Source of the DNA: Phanerochaete sordida
Lineage: Eukaryota; Basidiomycota; Agaricomycetes; Polyporales; Phanerochaetaceae
Reading direction: 5' to 3'
Length of the DNA stretch: 64,000 bases
Assembly: GCA_019973155.2 (NCBI GenBank)
Contig: BPQB01000057.1
Span: 124,001 to 188,000, forward strand
The notes under the pieces were generated by a model, which worked only from the letters and a program-made list of their open reading frames with translations, did not search any database and was not told the origin of the DNA. A program made the position numbers and the translations under genes. Position 1 is the stretch's first letter, and the number at the start of each line of letters is the position of its first letter. This document shows, one piece after another, positions 10,663 through 21,900 of the stretch.

Positions 10663-13600
10663 TCAATCTCTGAACATGTCCTTCACCCGCAACCCAATGT
10701 TCGCCCCGATCGCAGCCAGGAGCAGCAGAGCGAGTACCGTCGGACCATACTTGTCATAGTACATGCCATCCGCATGGCGGTGCCGGATGCTGTACGCGCG
10801 GTACACGAAGATTATCGCCGAGTACGCGATGGCCGCAAGCGCAGCGAGGGTGAACAGCGCCGCGCTGATAAGCCCAGCGGTGTCTTCCGGCTGCACGAAG
10901 TTGAGCAGCGTGGTCGCGATGGTGCCGATATATATCGCGAAATGCAACCATTTCTGCGGCGACGCGTCAGCGTGTTTTCATGTGGGAGCAGATCGAGGCG
11001 GCACCGCACGTACCAGGAATGTGCGCTCGGTCGCAAAATAGACCTTCGGCTCGATGCGCACCGGAACAGCAATCTTCTTCCCTGGCGGAGCGCGCCAGCT
11101 GCGTTCCAGCAGCCGCTCGCTGTCGCGCATAGCCCGCTGCGATGGTCCGACCTGCTCCTCGTCTTCTTCCTCTTCCTCAGCGATGGCCTGGTCGCGTACG
11201 CGTTGCCGCTCGGCGTCCTCGCGCAGCCGGTCCCGCAGCGTCTCGTCGAACGCCGACGACGGTGCGAGCGGGTCGATCGAGACGGCGCGCACCTTAGCGT
11301 CGCGGTCTGCCTGTCCCTTGCCGGACTTGCGGTGCTTCAGGAACGGCATGCGCTCGTCCGCTTCCCCCTCGTCGTCGGCATTGTCGTCTTCGGCTTCGAG
11401 GACCGCGTCGCGCGCGCGCACGGCGGGTTTGGCAGGTGATTCTGTTTCTCGCTGCGCCCGTTCCTTGAGAGCTTTCTCGCGGAACGCCTTCGCCGCGGCG
11501 ACATCCGAAGCCTCGAGGCCAGTGCGAGCCACCTCATCGCGCGCTGGAGAACAATAAGATATCCGTCCCACATCCATTTAGGGATAAGACGTACCAGGCG
11601 CCAGGTCAAGCGGCTCATCTTCTTCGCCCTCTGATACGGGTTCAGCGTATGTCTGGGGTGGATGATCCGGAGTGAGGAATCCAGACGACCCCTGGCGTTC
11701 TGACGAACTTGTCCCACGCGAAGATGTATTGAGGGGTCGCTCAATCTGGACAGCGCCTGTGTCGGGTTTCAAGATATCCACGTCCACTACGCGGAGTCAA
11801 TACCAGTACATGGAGCACGACGAGATTATGCCACGTACTCTGGGGAAGCCAGAAAGGCACGAGGTCCACACGCTCAGGAAGGAGCGTGGCGCAGCCATGA
11901 ATGAATTTACTAGAGATACGCCGTCAGGACGCCACTTCGCGTATCTCAGAATGGAACGTTACCTGAACTACAGCACAAAGGTCAACATGGGTACACATTT
12001 GATCGAATCTAAAGCCGAGCTCACCTTGGGCACGGCCTCGACCAGATGTGATGAGACGAGATCGGTAACCCACACAGGGGGTTCCTGGCCATATTGCGTT
12101 TGAAGCTTTACCTCGAGCACGCCGTACCTGCAAGCGAACCCACATCAGCACGCGGAGGGCGATCAACTCCGCGAAGGACGAGCACGCACTTGAAGAGCTC
12201 CTTATCGCTTGGCGGGAGTTGTTCGAAAGGCCAGTCTATTCCGATATCGTTCCGCCGCCAATTGTCCCCAGCACGGATTTTGCCGTCCCAATTGTCCTCG
12301 CGGACCATGGTGAGCTCGGTGTCGAGCGAGATACGCACACGCGCGTCACCAGGGAGCTGGAACGCCGTCCGGTTGTAGAAGGTGCGCATCACTGCAAGCA
12401 AAGCCACGCTATCAGCACGTTTCCATTGGAACTCGTGCTTTCAGAGACGCACCAGGCATGAGCTTCTTCGTCAAGATCGAGTATTGGACTTCATTCGCCA
12501 GCTGAATCATGCTATCGACCTCTTCCTGCGTCTTTTTGCCCTTCGCAACAAGCTGCTGGAACTCCTCGTCCATCGTGTACTCGCCGCGGAGGAACGCGTT
12601 GACCAGGTGCTCCTTGATTGGAAATCGTGCTTTTACTGACTTCTCGCCTGTCCAGTCTTCGCGGTGGGTCTTGCGCTCGACAAAAATCTTGGGCAAGTGT
12701 CAGAATCAGGATACGAAGGAATTTCGCGGTCGGTGACTGACTGTCTTCTGGTCGACATCGCCGTACCAGCGAAGACGGACGGCTTCGGCACCCTCGGTCT
12801 TTTCCAAGCGACCGAGATACAGCTCTAAGTCCTCGTTGTCGAAATAGATGGAGGTGATAGCTGAGGGTCATATGAGCCACTGAACCAAGAAAGTGGCATC
12901 ATCTCTGATACGCACCTGCGTCTTTCTGCTCGAACTCCTTGTCCGGGTTGAAAACTGAATCGTGTTAGCATATGGCAACGCACAGGACGAGGAACCATAC
13001 CAAGCACGGGCAAGTGCTTCAAGATAGCGAGTTTGAGGTGGACTAGGTTGTCGGGATGCACCTGCAGGCCTCCGTGAGCGCGCACTCCTGACTATATGCT
13101 CTGATCCGTTACCCAATACTTGGTCGTCTGACGAACGAAGGCGCTCTGGTTGCCTCCGGCGCTGGAGTCACCTTGGACGGGATGTCCTCGAGTGCGCACA
13201 AGGTCGTACAGCTTGGACAGCTTGACGATGAGGCTGTCCCAGTTGTACTTGTAGAATGGACGTTTCTCTAGGTAGTCTTGAACGAATGTGGTCTTCAGCG
13301 TCCTGCCGGTTTGTTTCTATACCATCGAGCTCGGTGAGTAGTTCCAAGCAGCAATCAGATATAGACCCACGTCATGTTTCTGCAGCATGGTCAGCGTCCG
13401 TAGGCTACGATATTGCCAAGCGACGACGGACCTTCAATATCTTCATGAATCCAGTAATGTTTAGCTTGGTGTACAGAGCGAGGTCGTGTACGTCTGCCAC
13501 AAGAGTAGCGACCTCTTCCTCGAGAAGTATGAACTGATCCTCCAGGGCGTCGACCGAGTGTAGGTCTTCCGAATCCATTTCGTCTTCCGTGTCGTCGTCC

Positions 13601-14632
13601 GAACCAGCGTCCTGCGACACGCCGTGTCGGCGCTGCTGAGCTTCCGCGTCCGTAGTATTTCGTTGGTGGCCATTTTGCGGGGGCGCCTGGCCGTCAGCGT
13701 TCTCCTCCGTGTACTCGTCCGACACGAGCCTTTTGACTGCCTTCTCCGCGTCCTTTATCCGTCGAGAGAGCTCTGTGGTCTAGGGGAAGGTTGGCTGAGA
13801 TATGTCTCACGCATAGAGATAAGATTAAAGGGGCGTACCTTGGCCTTCTGAAAGTCGTGGATCTTATCAAGCTCCTTCTCGAGCAGTGCAATGAAGTCAC
13901 GCTCGTCCTGCGCGTTCCATGCGTGGGATGTAGTGCGAGCCTAGAAGGTGAGGACGTATGAGCGGCCATTGCAGATAGGTGGCAGAGCAGACTGGGTAAG
14001 ATGCTAAAGCGGCAGCGTTAAGGCAGAGAGTAGCGTGCAGTCCACGATGCGGAGGGCTGAGGGTGGTGAGAAGTATGCGAATGCGATTGCAAAGGCATTC
14101 CAATGAAATTTTAGGGGAATGAAGGACATTGGAGGAAGGAGGACGAAGATTTTCGGTGTCACACGACCAGTAATGAACGTTCGCCGGGTGACGGGGATGA
14201 CGCGCAGAGCATATCAGGCACCTTGGACAGCGTGCAGGACCCGTTCCTAGGCTAGGCAGCCATGGAGAGACCGCAGTTGCTGAGGCCTGGGGCTGGCTGA
14301 GCAGTCACTCGCCTCCAAGGCGTGACATAGCCTTGCTGGGTGGGTGTCGGCGGCCGCCGTCCAGCACTTGTCGCAGGTCCAGCCGACCTTCCGCCATGTC
14401 CGCTATATGCCCTGCCTAGCGTCTCGACTTGCAGCGTCCGTTCTGCATCCTCCTGCTGGCCTGAGCGAGGGGCGATGAACATCACATACCTTCAATTCTC
14501 GCTTCAGCAGATTGTAGTCCAGGTAGTACGACCTCCATTCGTTGTAAAGGTCTTGCTGAGAAGAGAGTGAGCCTCGGCGTCGTTTCAGGGCAGAAAAGGA
14601 GAGCGTACGCTTATTTTGCGGCCGAACTTCAT
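10663..14632 (-). CDS. VTC4: Vacuolar transporter chaperone Vtc4, polyphosphate polymerase
   Basis: Catalytic subunit of the vacuolar VTC complex, which makes polyphosphate from ATP and moves it into the vacuole. Seventeen exons sum to 2601 nt (866 residues): 14609-14632, 14490-14555, 13839-13940, 13432-13779, 13371-13379, 13113-13316, 13001-13061, 12916-12954, 12742-12860, 12453-12687, 12190-12391, 12025-12127, 11963-11967, 11839-11909, 11595-11786, 11014-11543, 10663-10953. An N-terminal SPX domain starts MKFGRKIS and ends in the inositol-pyrophosphate-binding KKHDK (residues 180-184), split over exons. The tunnel domain has RLRWYG (313-318), [20 protein letters not shown] (from about 327) and EVKLQ (475-479), which fit catalytic Vtc4 rather than Vtc2/3. 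An acidic, charged linker follows, then three membrane segments starting [10 protein letters not shown]. The protein is longer than the yeast one because of linkers. Exon 5 (9 nt) and exon 13 (5 nt) are microexons. Confidence 0.95.
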
Positions 14633-16122
14633 GGCTCTGAGAGAAGGAGAGACTCGGGTGGAATGTGGACGAGCTCAAAGCCTGTGAAGTGACCGCAAGG
14701 GGTGAGGATTGTCGAGACTCCGCTTTTGGAACGCCTGCTACACGAACGTGCGTCGGAGGCAATTGTCGTAACGGCTGTGACGTCACGCGCCATGCACGTG
14801 TTAAGCGTCTCCCGCGTGCGTGCGCCCGGCGCGCGCCTGCAGCCTCTAGCCCTTCGCCAGCGAGCCGACCCTCCCTTCGATTTTCGACGAAGTGAAAATT
14901 AAATCGTGAGGGGGACAGTGAGCTTTGCGGTACGTTGCGCTATCAATCTCGCAAAATACTTCCGAGAAACGCGCTATCCCAGATTGACTCGCTGTTCGCC
15001 CTGCAGCGACTAGGATTGGACTGGGATATTTGAGACGCAGTTTGGGGAGCAAACGCCTTCGACAAGGGGCAGCAGAACTCTTCTCTCAATTTTTATATTT
15101 TCTTCCGTATGTTGGAGTACGTTCTCACGTCATCAGCTAGAGCTTGAACCTACCTTCAAGAATGGATCCGAGTCCCCGGACACTCCGAGTTTTCGCTGCG
15201 GTGAGCGTGCATACTCGGCTGGCCCGCAGATCCCATGAAACGCTTGCTCGAAATACACTCACGCTGCGGCGTACTGCCGTGGGAAGAGACTCCGACGCAT
15301 GGGAAGCACCGGAACACATCGTTGCTGCTGTACGCCCCGCCCCCTCGCGCAATGCGCCATGGTTGATTAATGGCTGCCACAGTGCTAGACATGCTGAGCT
15401 TTCGCTGCGTGGCGTACACATCCTCGCTCCTGGGGTAGGGAAAGATGACGCCTCATTATATTCCCCACGAACCGCATACTTACTCCCCGGGTGAGCCGAA
15501 CTTGAACGGACGAAAAACCGCATAAATAGCAGACGATAACGTCGCTAACCACTCTACGTCAGAAACTAAGTCATGCAGCATGAGATAGAGAATCAAGTCT
15601 ACACGGAATTTAGAGCATACCTCGGCTGCTGTTCAGGCCCAAAGCTGGAGATCAGGGCTGTGCGTTGGCGGTGGCAGTGGCACCGTTAGCAGACACACTT
15701 CCGTAGTGTACTTGGATTCCCAAGGACATGCTCATGCAGGCAGTACAGCGTTGCCTCGAGGCAGGTTGACTTGACGACACATATGGCAATCCATCAGCAA
15801 GTCTGAATATCAATATGCAGTAAGCCTTCATGACGGCTCGCACGGTACTCTTCGTTGAGCGGCTTGAACCTTCGACGTTAATTTCCTGGGTCGGCGTGCG
15901 ACCTCGCCGCCCGCGTCTGCGCCACGTTTCGCAGCGACGGCTGAACACACAGCGCAGTCCTTTCCAACACTGCTCTAGAGACAACGCTACAAAAGCATGC
16001 CTTCGAACATGTGCACACCACGAGGTTGATGTGTGATGTGTGCGAGGCGGATCGGAAGGATGGTACTGCGTTGCGTTATAAGAACCCACAGCGCATAATG
16101 CTAAGTAATAACTCTCCCCACG
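14633..16122. other. Divergent intergenic region between VTC4 and F-box-like copy 3
   Basis: This 1.5 kb should carry the promoter of VTC4 (minus) and of the plus-strand F-box-like gene. Frames at 15137-15523 and 15652-16089 show no family similarity. A TGACGTCA palindrome at 14779-14786 is a perfect CRE/ATF-type site about 150 bp upstream of the VTC4 start; any role is inference. Confidence 0.45.
16077..16082 (+). promoter_or_regulatory. TATA box of F-box-like copy 3
   Basis: TATAAG lies about 46 bp before ATG 16123, in keeping with a short 5' leader. Confidence 0.4.
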
Positions 16123-17407
16123 ATGTCACACCAGATCCTCCCCGAGATCGTCGACAATATTGTGGACTTCGTGAACGTCCTTCCCGACGACGTTCGCAAG
16201 TTATCGCTGATCATTTGTTCTCAAGTCTCGCGAAACCTTAACGCGCGAAGCTGGCATCACCTTTTTCGCCGCATCGACATCACCAAGGGCACCCGCTTGC
16301 GCGAGTTTCTCAGCATTATAGGCAGCGCCGCATTCACAAACTACGTGCGCGAGCTCAGACTCGGTCGCCTCTGGGCGCAGGCCCGTACCGCCGCACATAC
16401 GCCGAAGGACGATGGCATTTGCCTCGACGCGAGGGCCGTGTCGAAGTTGCTCGCTACGCTGCTTAAGCTCAAACAAGAGACTCTCATCATCGGACGGGAC
16501 GTCCAATGGTCACCCATCCAACTCCCCCTCCGACCAACCGACTCGCTCTCTCCGCCCACCAGTCGTGTTTTCATTCCGATCCCTATCGGGAGTGGTACAA
16601 GACGTGACATCTGGGCACAAAAGCCGAAGTGGGCACCGCCCTGCGGTCCCTTTGCTCTACGTGACGCAGCAGCGAACAACAGGGAGGGGGTAGGGTTTAG
16701 GATGGTCGAAATGGCGGCCCTTCCCCTGTCGAGCGGAGGTATGCGGATGATGAGCACCGAGGTGGCTGTTCCTCCCGAGTTTGTCGCTGCTGCCGAAGAG
16801 GTGTTCCTTCGTATCGGGGACCCAGGTCGCGTCAAAGCCGTCGACGAACTGGTATTGAAGAGCATGAGAAATGTCCCTGCGGTCGACATACGCTGGGTCG
16901 CTCCTGATAGCCTAATGTCGTCCAACGGTGAGGATGTCGAGCACTTGCTCGCTGCGCATCTCGCTGATCATGCTCTCCACAGCGAGCGGGGTCGTTACAA
17001 CGCTAGGGCTCACCGGGGAGACGTCGCTCACCTCGTTGACGCTTTGGACTACCCTTCGTCCCCGTTCCTCCCCGGGCATGCCGCGCACAGCCAGCAGAGA
17101 ATGGGCAGCGAACCTTGACGTGCTTCAGGCGGTCCCTCCGCAGCAAATCCGTCGCATCAGGATCGGCGTCATCGTCGACGAAGGCTGCAGGTATGAAGAC
17201 GCGGTGCAGCAAGTGAAGCAGTTGAAATGGGCGGGGCTGGGGCCGGTTCTAAGGGCGCTCACGGGGCTGGACGTCGTCGAGGGGATGGTGGTTGCAGCGG
17301 ACAAGGAGTTGGACAAACAGATTTGGGACGTCGTGTGGCGGGGGCTGCGTAGCGTGGGAGCGGGCGATGGCAGTCGCCTGGTACGTGGAGAGCCAAAGAT
17401 TCTATAA
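16123..17407 (+). CDS. F-box protein, LRR-like family, copy 3 (with F-box)
   Basis: Two exons, 16123-16927 and 16983-17407, with a 55-bp phase-1 intron (GTGAGG...CCACAG), give about 409 residues. The start MSHQILPEIVDNIVDFV begins a degenerate F-box (residues about 3-50, then RSWHHLFRRIDI), the segment that binds Skp1 in SCF ubiquitin ligases. The rest follows the same plan as copies 1 and 2: a DVQWSP block, a variable Pro/Ser region, then TSLTSLTLWTTL, QQIRRIRIGV, VKQLKWAGLG and QIWDVVWRGLR before the end. The intron position is identical in all three genes, so they share descent. Target and partners are unknown. Confidence 0.75.
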
Positions 17408-18901
17408 ATCCAGGACGCCATGAGACTTTCCCCCTAGCTGTAAATTTACATTAAACCATGTCCGGCCTGTCCATTTCTCTGTCTAAATATCCTTCAGACA
17501 GGCCATGTTTTCCGTAGTCGGGCGCATATGCTCATCGATTTAGTTGTTCCATACCGTGCCAATCAGCAAGAGCTATATGCCTGTTATGCGGGCGACTCGA
17601 AGGGCAGCCGTGTGGCTCATGAATGGAACGTGCAGGTAGCCGAGACCGCTTGTAGGCGCGTGTGTACGCCCCGATTAAACCGATCGCCGCCCGGTGCTGC
17701 CTGGCTCCGCCTCCGAGCTCCGGAGCGCTTAATCAACCAACCCAGTGCCACTTAGCTTAGCCTTAATTATGTACGAATCGACTTCCACACCTAAATAGCA
17801 GCTAAGCTGAGCTTTTATTTGCAGGGGTGCAGCTAAGCCTGTCTAGTTACCTGGGAATGACGCGCTCGAGATAGCGACATGCTCTCTGGAGGAGCTTGCG
17901 ACCGAGGCTAGCATTTATTGCACTTGCTATCGGGTTGTCACGCTGGCAACGATGACGACAACGGTAAATGAAGTGGCACGGCGGTAATGATTAACGTGGG
18001 GGCGGTCAAGGTATGTGCACCAGATACCCCTTAGGTTTGTGTGGGTGTGTCGTTTACACGAGGCCAAGTTGATAAACTCCGACACCCACAGGCCATGCGC
18101 TCCCGGAAGCAGCCTCATGTTTCAAACTGCCACCGCTGTGCTCGTGTTCAGTCCGATACATTCGAACATCTGATAGAACGCTGAAACTACAGCGGTTTTG
18201 AGTACGTATAAAACTCTAGCTGGTTAAGCTAAGAATATATGTAGCAGGCCTCAGTGGCAGTGTGTTCATTGCCGAATGCACGGTTTTGGCCGCTCTGTGT
18301 CAAATACGGACACATATGGACCCCTCCACGGCGAAGAATGGTCGCGAGAACGGGGACTCGGTGCATTAGGCGAGGGTACAGCTATCTCTATCGGTACACG
18401 GGCATCAAATTAATCTGACTGTGTTCAGCTCGACCACCGCTACCAATGCGGAAGGTCTTGTATTTTGGTGCCTCGTGTACTATCACGTTGAAATTTGCTG
18501 CGGTGCCGCTCCTGCACCCAACAAGTATCGAAGATGCTATTGGCGTTGGTTGGCACCCGCAGCCCAAGAACTTCACAGCGTATCAGCATCGGTGCTTATC
18601 GGCAACTGGCCGACTGAAGGCGACCTTGCATGTAGATAGCTTGTACTCGCACAGCCCAAGTATTCACTATCGATGTGCAATTTCTGGCCATTTGTGAGGG
18701 ATGTATACGTGACCCACGCCGGCACTCGACTGATTAGGCGCCCAATATATACGACCGCGTTATTGCCTTTGACGCGAGCTGCCTCTCAACACGTTGCCTC
18801 TTGCATATCCACCGTTCGTCACACTGAAGATCCCTTGCATTCGTGTCGCTCGGTTTTCCTATCTCTCCGTTCGCCACCATCCTCTGCCCACATTCTCCGC
18901 G
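17408..18901. other. Intergenic, upstream region of paladin gene
   Basis: No gene is supported. A small inverted repeat GGCCTGTC (17464-17471) / GACAGGCC (17498-17505) lies about 60 bp after the F-box-like stop and might form a 3' hairpin. A TATA-like AATATATACG at about 18744-18753 lies 150 bp before the paladin ATG. Short frames at 18388-18697 are not recognised. Confidence 0.45.
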
Positions 18902-21900
18902 ATGTCTCCGAGCTCGGGAGACTTAAAGCTTCCTGCGCATCTGCAGGATGCTCGCCCGTCATCTGCTCCCCCACTGCCCTCCCGCAGTCGCACAGAGCCC
19001 GACCCTCCAACGAGGACCCCACCAGAACCTCCCACTCATCCTGCGGTTCAGCGAGTTCTCAGCGAGGCAACGACTCAGCCATCCAAAGCGCAGCCCGCCG
19101 CAGAGGAACTCGACATTATGCCCCAGCTACTTCGTTCAGGGCCGTCGGTCGTAAAGACGAGGCAGGGGAGCGTGCTTTCTCGTGGATTCATTCTGAAGAC
19201 GGACTATTGGCCATCTGGTATGTGCTAAATCGCGTTTGCTATTCATATGACTCGATCGACCGTCGACGACCCCACTCCGCAGGTCGTGCCATGGATCTCG
19301 AGCTGAGTATTCATGGCGCACCCAACTTCCGCGCCCCAAAGGAAGGAGATCTGAACGTCTATGGCGTTGCACAACCCCGCACACAAGGTCTCCGAGGCAT
19401 CCTGTCGGTGCTGAGGTGCCGACCCAACACCCCGAACCCGACTCATGTCATCTGGTTTTCGACTCGTGAAGAGCCAGTTGGTGCGGAACATCATATCTGC
19501 CTCGCACATACGTCAATTAAAGCTATGCATCCCCTACCTCGTGACACGTAGTCTACATCTCCGGCCGACCATTCGTTCTCCGTGACGCTGCCGAGCCCCG
19601 GCGGACGCTGAAGATGTCTGACCGCGCGGAGAACCTGGAAGCCATCGAGCAACGTCTGAAGAACGATATCCTCGCTGAGGCACAGAAGTATGTTCATCCC
19701 CAGCTATCCTACGCGCGCGCTCACAGCTCCAAGGTACGGCGGCCTGGTCTTGACGCACAACGAAGTCGGTGAGCGCAAAGCATGGTGCATGACCTCATAG
19801 AAAGATGCTGATATGTGGCCTTGGTAAGCTTCCGACTCCGGCGACGGCGCTATCTTGCCCACATGGACCGCGGTCGATGTCGCGAATGTCAAGACGATGC
19901 GCGAGCTCATGGACGGCATGCGCCAGGATGGATGGAACGTCGATGTGCGCATATATACTGATCTTAGATTGTAGCTCGGTCTAACGGGATCTTCCCCAGT
20001 ATTATCGGTAGGTTGCGAAACACCAGGTTTTGGGATGATCTTTATTGAGAAGAACGCAGAATCCCCATTTCGCCGGACCGTCCCATAGAGGTTCGTCGTG
20101 CTGCGCTTCAACTATCTTGTCGTCGTGTCTAACGTTTTCCTCGATAAGGATAACTATCTAGACGCATATACCCACGTCATCCGACGCGCGGACCCGCTTA
20201 AGACCGCGCTGATCTTCAATTGCGGTCAGGGAGCTGTTCGGACGACGTTCGCAATGGTTGCGGCCTGTATAGTCCGCAGGAAACAGCTGATAGAGCGTGG
20301 CTTCGACGATCCATTCCCTGGAAGGGCCAGCAGTGGACGATCCGGGGTCAGCACTGTGCGTACTGCTGATCGGCTCGCGCCAAATTCGGGCTTACTCTTA
20401 TTTATAGCCTTCGGGGAGCCAAGTCGCGGATATCCGCTTGATACAGTCGTTGGAGCAAGCTAGCCTACAGCAGGAACACAATCGTTCACTTCTGAGGATA
20501 ACATCGATTCTGCAACAATGTCCGTTCATCCTTGTTCACCTTATTCACCTTTACTCAGCGTCGCCCTGAATTGCTGTTACATCTCTAGGTCTTCAAGCAT
20601 CTAGTTCGCAGTCTGCAATAGAGCTTCTTCTGACTAGACCAGAGCTCCTAACCAGTCTGCGGAAGGCGCACATGGGAAATTACGGCATCATCCTCAGCCT
20701 ACTCGGCTGTCTCGAGCACGGACTCAAAGCCAAGAAGCTCGTAGATTCTGTAATCGACTCATGTACGCACTCAAACCTTAACTCTGCTCTGGTAGAATGC
20801 TCGCTCACCTATTGCACTATAGGTGACCAGGTCACGAACTTACGAGAAGACATTTTCATGCACCGCATCCGATATTCTTTAACGTCGAGTATGAGCGAAG
20901 AGGAACGGGAGAATTTCCTGGACAAGGCTATCAAAGCTCTAGAGAAATAGTAAGCAGGGACTCTGTCCGTTCGATTTCCTTGGTCGCTGATAACTTCGTA
21001 GCTTCTTTATAATCGCTTTCGCAAACTATGTCGAAACAGAAAGCGGTCTCACACAAAGCTTCTCTAGCTGGTTGGAGGTACGACACTTGCGCGTTCTCGT
21101 GATAAACTCTGACAGAAGGATTTTCTAGGCGAGAACAGAAATTTGGAAGTAGGTCGAATTCGGTTCTAGCGTGTGGTGGATATTGACCTGCTGTACAGTC
21201 AGATTATGTTCCTGCGTAAGACCCATGGGTCTAGACTGAACATCTTCCAGCCTATCAGCGACCTCTCCGCTCTCTCGAAGTCTAGTTCTGAGACTCGTGC
21301 GCTGGTCGCCGGCCAGAAGAACGATGTCGCGATAGCGGGAGGTCAGATTTTGGGCGACGAGTACTCTGATCACGTCGTGAAGGTGCGAGTATTCTCGTTT
21401 CATATGCCAGTATGTTGCTCATGAGCGCGAGCAGAACCGCAGTGGCATCATCTTGCGCGAAGGCACGCTCCTCAAGTCCGACCAATGGCTGAGAGAGTCG
21501 CAGCATGTCTCGGACGGCGTTCGCGGCGCTATCAACTTCCGCAACATCCCCGGCACCAAGATCTATGCTCTCGGTCAGCCGACGCTGGAAGCCATCGATG
21601 AGGTGGTGAAGCGCGTCAAGGATGCGAATCCGTCCGATAACCAGATTCTCTGGATCACCCTAAGAGAAGAACCTATCGTGTACATCAATGGTGCCCCGTA
21701 CTGTCTGCGGAGGGAGCGGTTCACTCTGCGCAACATGAAAGGTACTCATCCATAATCCCTCGCACGAGCTTTGTACTGACGTCTCCGTCCAGACTACGGA
21801 GGGATCTCGGCATCTCGCCTCGAGGTACTTGAGGAAAGGCTGCGCGACGATGTCCTCGCCGAACTCGCTTCCTTCGGCGGAAGGCTTCTTTTGCACACGG

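Noticed and set aside
11014..13779. Assigning this gene as VTC2 or VTC3
   Set aside because: The tunnel domain keeps RLRWYG, the [20 protein letters not shown] block and EVKLQ, which match the catalytic Vtc4 pattern better than the regulatory subunits.
18388..18697. Small cysteine-containing frames as hydrophobin-like genes
   Set aside because: The cysteine spacing does not fit the eight-cysteine hydrophobin pattern and there is no signal peptide.
21125..21190. Premature stop in the paladin gene (TGG AAG TAG)
   Set aside because: A GTAGGT donor overlaps the stop and an ACAG acceptor about 50 bp on restores the frame into LNIFQPISDL, so an intron explains it.
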